Shown: piece by piece, positions 35,257-45,624 of the stretch
Numbering within the stretch: the first letter of the stretch is position 1
Layout of the letters: every line of letters starts with the position of its first letter
Source: an uncultured Alphaproteobacteria bacterium
GTDB lineage: Bacteria; Pseudomonadota; Alphaproteobacteria; HIMB59; GCA-002718135
Length of the DNA: 46,252 bases
Assembly: GCA_902597015.1 (NCBI GenBank)
Contig: CACJWQ010000009.1
Span: 1-46,252, forward strand
Direction of reading: 5' to 3'
Notes under the pieces: generated by a model
Told to the model about the DNA's origin: nothing
The model's input: only the letters and a program-made list of their open reading frames with translations
Databases searched by the model: none
Translations under genes and position numbers: made by a program

Positions 35257-35802
35257 ATGTCTGGGCTTGAAGTTAATAAAATTTTAGCATCTATTATATT
35301 AGCAGTCTTGATTGTTACCCTTATCGGGCATTTTGGAGATTTAGTAATTAATATTGATCATGATGAAAAAAAAGAAACAGCTTATAAAATAGACGTTCCT
35401 GAGGATTCAACTGGCGTTGGAGTAGTAGAAAAAAAAGAAGAATTAATTGAGCCAATTTCAATGTTATTAGCAAGTGCTTCTCTCGATAATGGAGAAAAAT
35501 TATTCAAAAAATGTGCAACATGCCATAATTATGAAAAAGGTAGTGCAAATAAAGTAGGTCCACACTTATGGAATATTATAAATAGACCAAAAGCAAATGT
35601 TGAAGGTTTTGCATACTCTAAAGCTTTAGCTGAATATGGTGGAGAATGGGGATATGAAGAATTAGCAGAATTTTTATATAAACCAAAAAAATATATAAAA
35701 GGTACAAAAATGAACTTTGCAGGTTTGAAAAAAGTAAAAGATAGAGCAGACTTAGTTTATTTTCTAAGAGAACACTCAGATAATCCAGCACCACTTCCAT
35801 AA
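35257..35802 (+). CDS. cycM: Membrane-anchored cytochrome c (CycM/c552 type)
   Basis: Carries electrons from the bc1 complex to the terminal oxidase while tethered to the membrane. From ATG 35257 it has 181 residues: one N-terminal helix (about 8-28), an acidic linker, and a class I cytochrome c domain with CATCH (Cys86, Cys89, His90), a GPHLWNI motif and the axial Met in GTKMNFAG. A longer frame running back into kdsB antisense is not used; an ATG at 35245 is a minor alternative. It is the natural partner of the petABC complex in this window. Confidence 0.94.
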   Translation: MSGLEVNKILASIILAVLIVTLIGHFGDLVINIDHDEKKETAYKIDVPEDSTGVGVVEKKEELIEPISMLLASASLDNGEKLFKKCATCHNYEKGSANKVGPHLWNIINRPKANVEGFAYSKALAEYGGEWGYEELAEFLYKPKKYIKGTKMNFAGLKKVKDRADLVYFLREHSDNPAPLP

Positions 35803-35811
35803 ACTAAATTA

Positions 35812-36585
35812 ATGATCATAGATACAGAAGAGTTTTCAAAATTTGCAAACTCTTTAGCCGATGATGCATCTAAAACTTCGATGCATTATTTTAGAAACAA
35901 AATTGAAATAGAAATTAAAGATGATGAAAGTCCAGTAACTTTAGCAGATAAAGAAACAGAACAAGTATTAAGAGAGAGAATAAGAAAAGAATATCCTGAT
36001 CATGGAATTTTGGGTGAAGAGTATGAAAATGAAAAAATAGACTCTGAATTTTTATGGGTATTAGATCCTATAGATGGAACAAGAAGTTATATAGCTGGAC
36101 ATAAAGATTTTGGTAATTTAATTGCATTACTTCATAACAAGAAACCAGTTTTAGGAATTATTAATTGTCCAGCACACAATGAGCGATGGATAGGAATAAA
36201 AAATCAAAAGACAAAATGTAATGGAAAAGATATTCAAACTAGTGCAATTAAACAAATTAAAGATGCCTATCTTTTTACATCTGGATTATATTTTGATGAG
36301 CCTCAAATTAGAAAGGGGTTAGAATTACTCAAAAAAAAATCAAGATACTATAGACTTGGTGGTGATTGCTATATGTATGGGATGTTAGCCTCAGGATTAA
36401 TAGATATTGTTTTAGAAGATACATTAAAAGTGCATGATTATATGGCTCTTATAAATGTAATTGAAGGAGCTGGTGGAGTAATTACAGATAAGTTTGGACA
36501 AGATATATCGCTAGACTCTGATGGAAGTTTAGTTGCTTCCAGTACAAGCTCTCTTCATGATGAAATAATTAAATTAATAAACTAA
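35812..36585 (+). CDS. hisN: Inositol monophosphatase family protein, probable histidinol-phosphatase
   Basis: A 257-residue Mg-dependent phosphatase. Metal-binding motifs are GEEYENE (about 68-74), the DPIDGTRSYI core near 85-94, and a C-terminal LEDTLKVHDYMA. Alphaproteobacterial members of this branch often act as histidinol-phosphatase (HisN), which I judge the most likely role, though inositol- or 3'-phosphoadenosine phosphatase activity cannot be excluded. It follows cycM after 9 bases. Confidence 0.85.
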   Translation: MIIDTEEFSKFANSLADDASKTSMHYFRNKIEIEIKDDESPVTLADKETEQVLRERIRKEYPDHGILGEEYENEKIDSEFLWVLDPIDGTRSYIAGHKDFGNLIALLHNKKPVLGIINCPAHNERWIGIKNQKTKCNGKDIQTSAIKQIKDAYLFTSGLYFDEPQIRKGLELLKKKSRYYRLGGDCYMYGMLASGLIDIVLEDTLKVHDYMALINVIEGAGGVITDKFGQDISLDSDGSLVASSTSSLHDEIIKLIN

Positions 36586-36626
36586 AATTTATTTTAATTT
36601 TTAATAAATAGACATATATTAAAAAC

Positions 36627-38453
36627 ATGAAAATACTTACTTTGATCTTTACGTTTACCCTACTTTTTCAATTAAAAGCACAAGCAAATACTAATATATC
36701 GCATGCAATTGCAATGCATGGTGAGCCAAAATATTCAAACGATTTTAAAAATGTTGAATACATTAATCCAAATTCAATTAAAGGTGGTTCAATAGTAAGA
36801 AGCGCAATTGGAACCTATGACAGCTTCAATCCCTTTATTTTAAAAGGTACCTCAGCAGCTGGAATTGGAGGATTGTATGAAACATTAACAACGGGATCTA
36901 GTGATGAAGCATTTACGGAATACGGATTATTGGCAGAAACGATTGAATGGCCGGATGATAGATCATGGGTTTCATTTACATTGAGAAACGAAGCATATTG
37001 GCACGATGGGAAAAAAATTACAGCTGACGATGTTGTATGGACATTTAATACCCTAATGGAGAAAGGTCACCCATTTTATAAATACTACTATGGAGATGTA
37101 AAAGAAGTAATTAAAGAGCAAGAAAATAAAGTAAGATTTAATTTTACAACAAATACGAATAAAGAATTAGTATTAATTGTTGGTCAATTACCTGTACTAC
37201 CAAAACATTATTGGGAAAATAAAAACTTTGAAGAAACATCTCTGGAAATACCAATTGGAAGTGGTCCATATAAAATTAAATCATTTGATAGTGGAAGATC
37301 AATTACTTATGAATTAGATCAAAATTATTGGGGTTTTGGTGCATCAATACCAATTAAAATTGGTAAAGATAACTTTGGCACAATTAGATATGATTATTAC
37401 AAAGACAGAGGTATTGAAAGAGAAGCTTTTAAATCTGGTGAGATTGATTTTTTCTCAGAAAATTCATCAAAAGAATGGGCAACTGCTTATGATATAAACG
37501 CTGTGAATGAAGGCTTTATAAAAAAAGAATTGATAAGTCATGAAAATCCACAAGGTATGCAAGGTTTCGCATTTAATATAAGAAAAGATAAATTTAAAGA
37601 TAGAAGAGTAAGAAAGGCTCTCTCCTATGCTTTTGATTTTGAATGGTCTAATAAAAATTTATTCTTTGATGCATACAAAAGAACAGATAGCTTTTTTGAA
37701 AATTCAGAACTAGCTTCCTCTGGTCTTCCTTCAAAAGAAGAATTAAATTATTTAAATCCATATTTTGATGTACTTCCAAAAGAAATATTTACAGACGAAT
37801 ATACAAATCCAGTTACGGATGGTTCAGGTTATATGAGGATGCAATTGCAAGAAGCTTCAAAACTTTTAGAAGAATCTGGATGGGAATTAGTTAATGGTAA
37901 ACTTCTACATTCCAATACAAAAGAACCTTTTGAATTTGAAATCTTATTACGATCACCTGCCTTTGAGAGAATAGTTTTCCCATTTAAAGATAATCTTGAA
38001 AAATTAGGAATAATTGCCGAAGTAAGAACAATCGATAGTGCACAATATCAAAAAAGAATGGAAACCTTTGATTTTGATATGGTTGTGCAAACCTTTGGTC
38101 AATCTTTATCTCCAGGTAACGAGCAAAGAAATTTTTGGGGTTCTGATGCAGCAGACACTGATGGCTCTAGAAATGTTGTTGGTATAAAAAATTATGCTGT
38201 AGATGGATTAATTGAAAGTCTTATTAATGCTAGTGACAGGGAAGAGTTAATTACAATAACCAAAGCTCTAGATCGTGTTCTTTTATGGAATTATTATGTA
38301 ATTCCACAATGGCATATCTCCTCATACAGAGTTCTATATTGGGATTTTTTTGATCAACCAAAAATAAAACCAAAATATTCTTTAGGCTTCGATACATGGT
38401 GGATTAATCAGAATAAATTTGAAACAATCCAATCAAACAGAACATCAAACTAA
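36627..38453 (+). CDS. yejA: Periplasmic oligopeptide-binding protein, YejA type
   Basis: Substrate-binding protein of an ABC importer (family 5). The 608-residue precursor has a signal peptide (about 1-20), the start HAIAMHGEPKY typical of YejA, then GGSIVRSAIGTYDSFNPF, the AYWHDGKKITADDVVWTF stretch and the RVRKALSYAFDFEW stretch. The Yej system imports peptides (microcin C and other short peptides in enterobacteria). It heads yejA-yejB-yejE-yejF. Confidence 0.93.
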   Translation: MKILTLIFTFTLLFQLKAQANTNISHAIAMHGEPKYSNDFKNVEYINPNSIKGGSIVRSAIGTYDSFNPFILKGTSAAGIGGLYETLTTGSSDEAFTEYGLLAETIEWPDDRSWVSFTLRNEAYWHDGKKITADDVVWTFNTLMEKGHPFYKYYYGDVKEVIKEQENKVRFNFTTNTNKELVLIVGQLPVLPKHYWENKNFEETSLEIPIGSGPYKIKSFDSGRSITYELDQNYWGFGASIPIKIGKDNFGTIRYDYYKDRGIEREAFKSGEIDFFSENSSKEWATAYDINAVNEGFIKKELISHENPQGMQGFAFNIRKDKFKDRRVRKALSYAFDFEWSNKNLFFDAYKRTDSFFENSELASSGLPSKEELNYLNPYFDVLPKEIFTDEYTNPVTDGSGYMRMQLQEASKLLEESGWELVNGKLLHSNTKEPFEFEILLRSPAFERIVFPFKDNLEKLGIIAEVRTIDSAQYQKRMETFDFDMVVQTFGQSLSPGNEQRNFWGSDAADTDGSRNVVGIKNYAVDGLIESLINASDREELITITKALDRVLLWNYYVIPQWHISSYRVLYWDFFDQPKIKPKYSLGFDTWWINQNKFETIQSNRTSN

Positions 38454-38492
38454 TTATTAAAGTTTATAAGAAATAATATAAAATAGCACAAA

Positions 38493-39596
38493 ATGGGTGC
38501 TTACTTAATAAAAAGACTTCTTTTAATTATCCCAACTCTTTTTGGGATAATGGTTATAAACTTTGCAATCATTCAAATTGTTCCAGGAGGCCCAGTAGAA
38601 CAAATGATTGCACAAATGACTGGTACAGCTGTTGAATCAACAGCTCGATTCTCTGGTGGTGGCGAAGGTGAAACTTTAGAGTTTAATCAAGATAATGCTA
38701 CATCAGTTAATGATAGTAAATATAGAGGAGCACAAGGCCTCGATCCAGATATTATAAAAGAAATAGAAAAGATGTATGGAATGGATAAACCAGCACATCA
38801 ACGTTTCATGAAAATGTTAAAAGATTATTTAACTTTTGATTTTGGAGAAAGTTTTTTTAGAGATCAAAAAGTTACTTCTATCGTTTTAGATAAAATGCCA
38901 GTTTCAATATCACTTGGTTTATGGACAACTTTATTAGTATATTTAATATCTATTCCTCTCGGTATAAGAAAAGCAATTAAGGATGGATCTAAGTTTGATA
39001 TAGTATCCAGTTCAATTGTAACAATTGGTTATGCAATTCCAAATTTTTTATTTGCTGTAATACTAATAGTATTTTTTGCAGGAGGAAGGTTTTATGATAT
39101 TTTTCCCCTAAGAGGTTTATTTTCTGAAAATTTTGATGAGTTAACATTATTTCAAAAAATAATAGATTACTTCTGGCATTTAGCATTGCCTTTAACTGCA
39201 ATGCTTGTGAGTGGGTTTGCTGGATTGACTTTTTTAACAAAAAATTCATTTCTTGATCAAGTAAATCAGCAATATGTAATTACTGCACGGTCTAAAGGTT
39301 TAACTGAAAGAAAGGTCCTTTATGGTCATGTATTTAGAAATGCAATGTTAATAGTAATTGCTGGTTTTCCATCAGCATTTATTGGAATTCTTTTTTCAAG
39401 TTCTCTGTTCATTGAAGTTATTTTTTCTTTAGATGGTCTAGGTTTGCTAGGATATGAAGCTGCTCTGACTAGAGATTATCCAATTATATTTGCAACACTT
39501 TATTTTTTCTCACTACTCGGTTTAGTTATGGGAATAATTGGCGATTTTATGTACTCAATTATTGATCCACGTATAGATTTTGAAACAAGACAATGA
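38493..39596 (+). CDS. yejB: Peptide ABC transporter permease YejB
   Basis: A 367-residue inner-membrane permease with about six helices. It starts [20 protein letters not shown], as in DppB/YejB proteins, has a long periplasmic insert (about 45-105) typical of YejB, and the cytosolic EAA-type loop [20 protein letters not shown] near 263-282. It overlaps yejE by 4 bases. Confidence 0.94.
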   Translation: MGAYLIKRLLLIIPTLFGIMVINFAIIQIVPGGPVEQMIAQMTGTAVESTARFSGGGEGETLEFNQDNATSVNDSKYRGAQGLDPDIIKEIEKMYGMDKPAHQRFMKMLKDYLTFDFGESFFRDQKVTSIVLDKMPVSISLGLWTTLLVYLISIPLGIRKAIKDGSKFDIVSSSIVTIGYAIPNFLFAVILIVFFAGGRFYDIFPLRGLFSENFDELTLFQKIIDYFWHLALPLTAMLVSGFAGLTFLTKNSFLDQVNQQYVITARSKGLTERKVLYGHVFRNAMLIVIAGFPSAFIGILFSSSLFIEVIFSLDGLGLLGYEAALTRDYPIIFATLYFFSLLGLVMGIIGDFMYSIIDPRIDFETRQ

Positions 39597-40621
39597 AGAA
39601 ATTATCAAAATTAAATCAAAGAAGATTAAATAATTTTAAGAACAATAAAAGAGGCTATTATTCTTTTTGGATATTCAGTTTTTTATTTATTATTTCTTTG
39701 TTTGCTAATTTTATTGCAAATGAAAAACCCTTATTAGTAAAATATAACTCAAACTTTTATTATCCAATATTTTCTTTCTATTCAGAAACAACATTTGGAG
39801 TAGATTTTGAAACAGAGGCTGATTATAAAGATCCATATGTTAAAAACTTAATTGAGGAAAATGGATGGATAATTATGCCTATAATTCCATATTCATACAA
39901 TACTATAATAAGAGATTTATCTGCTCCAGCTCCTTCACCACCTTCAAATAAAAATTGGCTTGGTACTGATGATCAGGCAAGAGATGTGCTATCAAGATTA
40001 ATTTATGGTTTTCGAATATCCGTATTATTTGGATTTACTTTGACATTTTTCTCAATGATTATAGGAGTATCTGCAGGAGCAATACAGGGTTATTTTGGTG
40101 GAAAGACTGATTTATTCTTCCAAAGATTCATGGAAGTGTGGTCAGCCATTCCAACTTTGTATGTCTTAATAATTTTAGCTAGTGTAATTCAACCAAATTT
40201 TTGGTGGCTTTTAATTATTTTATTACTTTTTAGTTGGATGGGTTATGTTGGAGTTGTTCGTGCAGAATTTTTAAGGGCAAGGAATTTCGACTATATTAGA
40301 GCTGCAAAAGCACTAGGTGTTTCGAACATAAGAATAATGATTAGACACATGTTGCCTAATGCTACTATTGCTACTGTTACTTTTCTACCATTTAGTTTAA
40401 GCGCATCAGTAACAGCTTTATCAGGTCTTGATTTTTTAGGTTTTGGATTGCCGCCTGGGTCAGCATCATTAGGAGAAATGGTAAATCAAGGAAGAAATAA
40501 TTTACAAGCCCCATGGCTTGGAATTACAAGTTTTTTAACATTAGGTTTGATGTTAGGCTTGTTAGTTTTTGTTGGTGAAGCAATTAGAGATTCTTTAGAT
40601 CCCAGAAAGACTTTTAATTAA
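39593..40621 (+). CDS. yejE: Peptide ABC transporter permease YejE
   Basis: A 342-residue permease with an N-terminal helix, a periplasmic segment, then five helices. [19 protein letters not shown] (about 121-139) is the DppC/YejE signature; the EAA loop is [20 protein letters not shown] near 235-254. It overlaps yejB by 4 bases, and yejF starts 1 base after its stop. Confidence 0.94.
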   Translation: MKKLSKLNQRRLNNFKNNKRGYYSFWIFSFLFIISLFANFIANEKPLLVKYNSNFYYPIFSFYSETTFGVDFETEADYKDPYVKNLIEENGWIIMPIIPYSYNTIIRDLSAPAPSPPSNKNWLGTDDQARDVLSRLIYGFRISVLFGFTLTFFSMIIGVSAGAIQGYFGGKTDLFFQRFMEVWSAIPTLYVLIILASVIQPNFWWLLIILLLFSWMGYVGVVRAEFLRARNFDYIRAAKALGVSNIRIMIRHMLPNATIATVTFLPFSLSASVTALSGLDFLGFGLPPGSASLGEMVNQGRNNLQAPWLGITSFLTLGLMLGLLVFVGEAIRDSLDPRKTFN

Positions 40622-40622
40622 A

Positions 40623-42200
40623 ATGGATAAAATAGTTTCAATACAAAATCTTACAATTGAATTTAATAGAAACATTGAAGTAGTAAAAAATATAAATCTA
40701 GATATTATCAAAGGTAAAACTACTGCTATAGTTGGTGAATCAGGTTCAGGCAAAACTTTATCTGCACTAAGTATTTTAAAGCTACTACCTAACGGTGCTG
40801 AAATTAAAAATGGTAATATATTTTTTAATAATGTCAATTTATTGAAATTAAACGAAAGTGAAATACAAAAAATAAGGGGAAATAAAATTTCTACAATTTT
40901 CCAAGAACCCATGACAAGTTTAAATCCATTGCACACTATTAACAAACAAATTGAGGAGATTATTACAACCCATAATGTAATTAGCAAGAATGAAGCTAAG
41001 AAAAAAACTATAAATTTATTAAAAGAAGTTGGTTTAGGTAATATTGCATCAAGGCCAAAAATATATCCTTATGAGTTATCAGGTGGACAGAGACAAAGAG
41101 CGATGATCGCAATGAGCATTGCTAATAATCCTGAAGTTCTTATTGCTGATGAACCAACAACTGCATTGGATGTTACAATTCAATTACAAATTTTAGAACT
41201 GCTAAAAAATATACAATTAAGACTAGGGATGTCTTTAGTTTTTATAAGCCACGATTTATCAGTAGTAAAAAAATTATCAGATTATATTTATGTTATGAAA
41301 AATGGTAAAATTGTTGAGTTTGGTTCAAATAGTGAAATATTTAATAATCCCAAAAATGAGTATACAAAAGAATTAGTTTCTTATCAGAGTAATATTAAAG
41401 AAAATAAAAATTCTTATACAGATACAATCTTAAAAGTTGAGAATTTAGATGTATGGTATCCAATTAAGAAAGGTCTTCTAAAAAGAACAGTTGACTATGT
41501 AAAAGCGATTAAAAATGTAAATTTTGATTTAAAAATTGGTGAAAGTATTGGTATCGTTGGAGAATCAGGTTCAGGAAAAACATCTCTTATTTTAGCAATT
41601 TTAAATCTAATAGAATCAAAAGGAAAAATAAAAATAAATAATAAAGACCTCAGACAATTAAATAAAAAAGAAGTTTTAAATTTGAGAAAGGAAATACAGA
41701 TTGTCTTTCAAGATCCATTTTCATCATTAAGCCCAAGAATGAATGTAGAAGATATTATTTCTGAAGGTTTGTTAATTCATTATCCAAACATTAATAAAAA
41801 AGAAAAAGAAGAAAAAATAAAAAACATATTAGATAAAGTTGGATTAGAGTATAAAAACACAATTGAAAAATACCCTCACGAATTTTCAGGAGGTCAACGT
41901 CAGAGAATTGCAATTGCAAGAGCTATTATTTTGGAACCAAAAATTTTAATATTAGATGAACCTACGTCAGCTTTAGATGTAACAATTCAGAATCAAATAC
42001 TAAGTCTTCTAAATAAACTTCAAGAACAACTTCAGCTTAGTTACATATTTATTAGTCATGATATGACAGTAATAAAAGCAATATCAGATAGGATAATTGT
42101 TTTAAAAGATGGATTAATTGTAGAAGAAAATATTAGTAGTAATATCTTTAATTCTCCTAAATCTGAGTATACTAAAAAACTTATTACCTCAGTTATCTAG
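40623..42200 (+). CDS. yejF: Dual-domain peptide ABC transporter ATPase YejF
   Basis: A 525-residue protein with two complete ATPase domains. First: Walker A GESGSGKT (about 38-45), signature LSGGQRQR, Walker B VLIADEP. Second: GESGSGKT near 316-323, signature FSGGQRQR, Walker B ILILDEP. Both halves keep the catalytic Glu and the H-loop (ISHDLSV and ISHDMTV). It closes the yej operon; the next gene begins directly after its stop codon. Confidence 0.95.
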   Translation: MDKIVSIQNLTIEFNRNIEVVKNINLDIIKGKTTAIVGESGSGKTLSALSILKLLPNGAEIKNGNIFFNNVNLLKLNESEIQKIRGNKISTIFQEPMTSLNPLHTINKQIEEIITTHNVISKNEAKKKTINLLKEVGLGNIASRPKIYPYELSGGQRQRAMIAMSIANNPEVLIADEPTTALDVTIQLQILELLKNIQLRLGMSLVFISHDLSVVKKLSDYIYVMKNGKIVEFGSNSEIFNNPKNEYTKELVSYQSNIKENKNSYTDTILKVENLDVWYPIKKGLLKRTVDYVKAIKNVNFDLKIGESIGIVGESGSGKTSLILAILNLIESKGKIKINNKDLRQLNKKEVLNLRKEIQIVFQDPFSSLSPRMNVEDIISEGLLIHYPNINKKEKEEKIKNILDKVGLEYKNTIEKYPHEFSGGQRQRIAIARAIILEPKILILDEPTSALDVTIQNQILSLLNKLQEQLQLSYIFISHDMTVIKAISDRIIVLKDGLIVEENISSNIFNSPKSEYTKKLITSVI

Positions 42201-44180
42201 ATGAGTTCTATGGAACCCTCAGAAATTAAAATAAAAGAATTAATATCATTATTTGATAAAAAAAAATTTGATCAACTTTTGAAATTATCAAATGAATTAT
42301 TAGATAATTTTCCTAAATCAATTCTTCTACTGAATATACAAGGTGTAGTACACACAGAGCTTAAAAATTATAAGCTAGCAAAAGATTTATTTATCAAAGT
42401 AGTAAATCTAAACCCTAAATATACTGATGGTTATTATAATTTAGCTAATATTTTCATCAAATTAGACGAAGAAGAGAAAGCAATTGAAAATTATAAAAAG
42501 GTCATTGAACTAGACAAAAATTATTTTAAAGCTCATAATAATCTTGGTAATATATATAGAAGAAAAGGTTTAAATAAAAAAGCTATTGAATATTATTTAT
42601 CAACTTTAGAAATCAATTCAAATTATAAAGTAGCGTATTACAACTTAGCAGGAGCACTTCAGTTTTATAAAATAAATGGAAAGAATAAAAATATCAATAA
42701 ATATTTATTATATCTTTTAAAAGAAAAAATTATTGTTAGGCCAAATTCTATTGCTCCTAATGTTTTAAATAGTTTATTTTTAAATACAGATCTGAAGAAT
42801 AACTTATCTTTAATTAAGGATAAGATAACTAATGAGGATTTATATTATGTTTTAAAAAGTTTACAGAAGAACAGTCTTCTAATGCAATTTATGAAAGTTT
42901 GTCCTATTCCTGATTATAATATTGAAAAAAATTTTGTTAAAATAAGAAAAGAAATTTTGAACCAAACATACAAATTACAAATTGATATAAATCACATTAA
43001 TTTTTTAATTTCTTTATCAATGCAATGTTTTCTTAATGAATACATATATGACAAATCAAAAGATGAGATAGAAAAAATAAAAAAAATTGATGAAAGAATT
43101 AAAAATAATTTAAAGGAAAATAAAAATATTAGTGATTTAGAAATACTATGCCTATCATGTTATGAGCCTTTAACTAATTTTAGCTGGTCTAATAAAATTG
43201 AATTTTCAAATAAATTAAAAGAAATATTTGAATTACAAATCAAAAATAAAGAAATTGAAGATCAAATATCTAAATCAATAAAGTCAATTTCAAAAGTAGA
43301 AAATCAGGTTTCTATTAAGGTAAAAAAACAATATGAGGAAAACCCTTATCCTAGGTGGGAAAATCTTGGATTAAGTATTGAACCTAGAAAATTAAAAGAT
43401 GTAATAAATAATAGTGATTTGAATCTAGATCTAAAAAAAATAAGAAACTGTGATAGTCCCGAAATTCTAATTGCAGGTTGTGGCACTGGTCAGCATGCAT
43501 TAACAACTGCTTCGAAATATAAAAAATCAAAAATACTTGCTCTGGATTTAAGCTTTAAGAGCTTATCATATGCAAAAAGAAAGGCAAATGAACTCAAAAT
43601 TAATAATATAGAATTCGTTCAAGGCGATATTCTAGATTTAGAATCAATAGATAGAAAGTTTGATATAATAGAATCAGTAGGTGTTCTTCATCATATGTAT
43701 AATCCACTTAAAGGATGGAAAATATTAACATCATGTTTAAATAATGATTCTTTAATGCTAATTGGATTGTATAGTGAAAATGCTAGAAAACATATAGTAG
43801 ATATTAAAAATGAGATTGATAAACTTAAACTTCAGCCTATTTATAAAAACATCATTAAATTTAGAAAAGATCTAATTAAGAATAATAATGATCAATGGAA
43901 TAATATTAAATCAAGTCCAGATTTTTATACAGTAAGTGGTGTAAGAGATTTATTATTTCACGTTCAAGAACACAGATTTACGATCAGCATAATTAAAGAA
44001 TATTTAAAAAGATTAGGGTTAGTTTTTTTAGGATTTGAAGACAAATTAGTAATTGAAAATTTTAAAAAAATTTACAATAAAAAGAATGATATATATGATC
44101 TTGATAAATGGCAAGATTATGAAAATTCTCATCCTAGAATCTTTGCAGGCATGTATCAATTTTGGTGTAAAAAATTATAA
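42201..44180 (+). CDS. TPR-repeat protein fused to a class I methyltransferase
   Basis: A 659-residue protein. Residues about 10-150 form several tetratricopeptide repeats (e.g. GYYNLANIFIKLDEEEKAIE and AHNNLGNIYRRKGLNKKAIE). A central helical region leads to a KKQYEENPYPRWENLG motif (about 374-389) and an S-adenosylmethionine domain with ILIAGCGTGQHALT (about 421-434) and the later SVGVLHHMYNPLKGW. TPR-methyltransferase fusions are frequent in marine alphaproteobacteria; the substrate is not known. It starts directly after the yejF stop (zero gap) but probably has nothing to do with peptide import. Confidence 0.88.
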   Translation: MSSMEPSEIKIKELISLFDKKKFDQLLKLSNELLDNFPKSILLLNIQGVVHTELKNYKLAKDLFIKVVNLNPKYTDGYYNLANIFIKLDEEEKAIENYKKVIELDKNYFKAHNNLGNIYRRKGLNKKAIEYYLSTLEINSNYKVAYYNLAGALQFYKINGKNKNINKYLLYLLKEKIIVRPNSIAPNVLNSLFLNTDLKNNLSLIKDKITNEDLYYVLKSLQKNSLLMQFMKVCPIPDYNIEKNFVKIRKEILNQTYKLQIDINHINFLISLSMQCFLNEYIYDKSKDEIEKIKKIDERIKNNLKENKNISDLEILCLSCYEPLTNFSWSNKIEFSNKLKEIFELQIKNKEIEDQISKSIKSISKVENQVSIKVKKQYEENPYPRWENLGLSIEPRKLKDVINNSDLNLDLKKIRNCDSPEILIAGCGTGQHALTTASKYKKSKILALDLSFKSLSYAKRKANELKINNIEFVQGDILDLESIDRKFDIIESVGVLHHMYNPLKGWKILTSCLNNDSLMLIGLYSENARKHIVDIKNEIDKLKLQPIYKNIIKFRKDLIKNNNDQWNNIKSSPDFYTVSGVRDLLFHVQEHRFTISIIKEYLKRLGLVFLGFEDKLVIENFKKIYNKKNDIYDLDKWQDYENSHPRIFAGMYQFWCKKL

Positions 44181-44238
44181 ATAATTATTAATATAAAATA
44201 ATTTTATAAAGAGAATTAGAATTCAATTAAATTTAATT

Positions 44239-45315
44239 TTAAATTTTAAGATTAATAAGTTCATATAATTTTTCAAAATTAACTTCAACATCTACAGTAG
44301 TTATAGAAGTAAGGACTTTTTCATTATTATTCATCTTAAAATTTTTTTTATTAATTTTACTTTGATTAATATCTTTTGCAAAATAGATCATATGATCTAA
44401 ATTATTAATATTAGAGATTTTTATAAAGTGAGACCTTATATTATTAAGCTTATTATTTTGTTCATCTGGACTGCAATACCAATCTACTGTTGGATTAGTA
44501 AAATCGGGAAAAATTTCAATTACTGAAGTTCCTGGATTAGCAAAAATTAAATTAGTAAGTCCTGCACCATGTAAACCAACTATACATTTAGCACTGTTAA
44601 ATAATTTAATTTGATCTAAAAATGTAAGTTCAGATAATCTAATTATTTCAAAATTTAAATCTTTTAATTTATTAATTAATTCATGTTCATTAATAATTTT
44701 TCTTTGCTCAGCATCTGACCTTGAAATATATATATTTTTTTTTGAAATATTTTTTAAATTCTCACTAAATAATTTTCTATAATTGTTAATTATGTTCTGT
44801 AAACTTTGTTTTACAGTAAATATGGAATTAATAAACTTATATGTACCTTGTTTTAAAGTAATAATTTCTTGATCTATTTCTTTAAAATCCGTAACAGATT
44901 TAATTATCTCATTCTGTCCTAATTTTGTTTCTGAAAAAATAATGTTATCTACATATTGTTTTGAAATTTCATTATAACCAAAAATCCTAGGCAAAATATC
45001 AATAATAAAATGATAGTAATTATTATGAGAGCCAATTATAAAACTATTTGAGAAAGTTTCTAAATTATTAAAGTTTTTTTTTATAAAATCATAATAATCT
45101 TTTGCAAAAAAATGATTATATTTTTTATAATACAAATGACTAAATAAATTTGTGGATGTTTGATTTGATTTTATTGATATTGGAAATAAATATTTAGTAT
45201 CTAAAATAAAATCTGTTTTCAAATAATTATAATCGTAATTTTGAAAATTAATATTTTTTAATTCTTTATTTAATTCTGAAGAATTAATTTCATTTAAATG
45301 AATATCTTTAAACAT
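44239..45315 (-). CDS. Glycosyltransferase family 61 (DUF563) protein
   Basis: A 358-residue putative glycosyltransferase. Characteristic stretches are SHNNYYHFIIDILPRIFGY (about 120-138), KKNIYISRSDAEQR (about 193-206) and GLHGAGLTNLIFANPGTSVI (about 249-268), matching the GT61 pattern. No signal peptide is visible. Very AT-rich, with many Asn, Ile and Lys codons. With the neighbouring GT2 gene it suggests a surface glycan locus reaching past the window edge. Confidence 0.88.
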   Translation of the reverse strand: MFKDIHLNEINSSELNKELKNINFQNYDYNYLKTDFILDTKYLFPISIKSNQTSTNLFSHLYYKKYNHFFAKDYYDFIKKNFNNLETFSNSFIIGSHNNYYHFIIDILPRIFGYNEISKQYVDNIIFSETKLGQNEIIKSVTDFKEIDQEIITLKQGTYKFINSIFTVKQSLQNIINNYRKLFSENLKNISKKNIYISRSDAEQRKIINEHELINKLKDLNFEIIRLSELTFLDQIKLFNSAKCIVGLHGAGLTNLIFANPGTSVIEIFPDFTNPTVDWYCSPDEQNNKLNNIRSHFIKISNINNLDHMIYFAKDINQSKINKKNFKMNNNEKVLTSITTVDVEVNFEKLYELINLKI

Positions 45316-45381
45316 GTTATTTTATAATTATTTAAAACAAAAATCTTTAATTTGTAATATTTTTCTTACTCTAATTATTCT

Positions 45382-45471
45382 TGGCGGAGAGAGAGGGATT
45401 CGAACCCTCGATAGTATTGCTACTATACACGCTTTCCAAGCGTGCTGATTAAACCACTCTCACATCTCTCC
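45382..45471 (-). tRNA. tRNA-Ser (anticodon GGA)
   Basis: A 90-base class II tRNA. The acceptor stem pairs GGAGAGA with TCTCTCC, discriminator G, and CCA is encoded in the gene (45384-45382). The anticodon arm CACGC-TTGGAAA-GCGTG gives anticodon GGA, reading UCC/UCU. A long variable arm (TATAGTA..TACTAT) and the T-arm GAGGG-TTCGAAT-CCCTC are present. Confidence 0.96.
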
Positions 45472-45624
45472 CTTTTACGTATTATTTTATCATAATAAAT
45501 TAAAAATATTGTAAATTAATACTAGGTAAAGATATACAATTTTAATACAAGTAATCATTTTATATGAAATATAATAATTTTTTTTAAATAATACTTTTTA
45601 TGTATATCAGTTAAATTATTTATT

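Noticed and set aside
44181-44238. AT-only hairpin (AAAATTAT...ATAATTTT) between the TPR-methyltransferase and GT61 genes as a terminator
   Set aside because: The 8-bp A/T-only stem with a loop of about 19 bases is no better than expected by chance in such AT-rich DNA.
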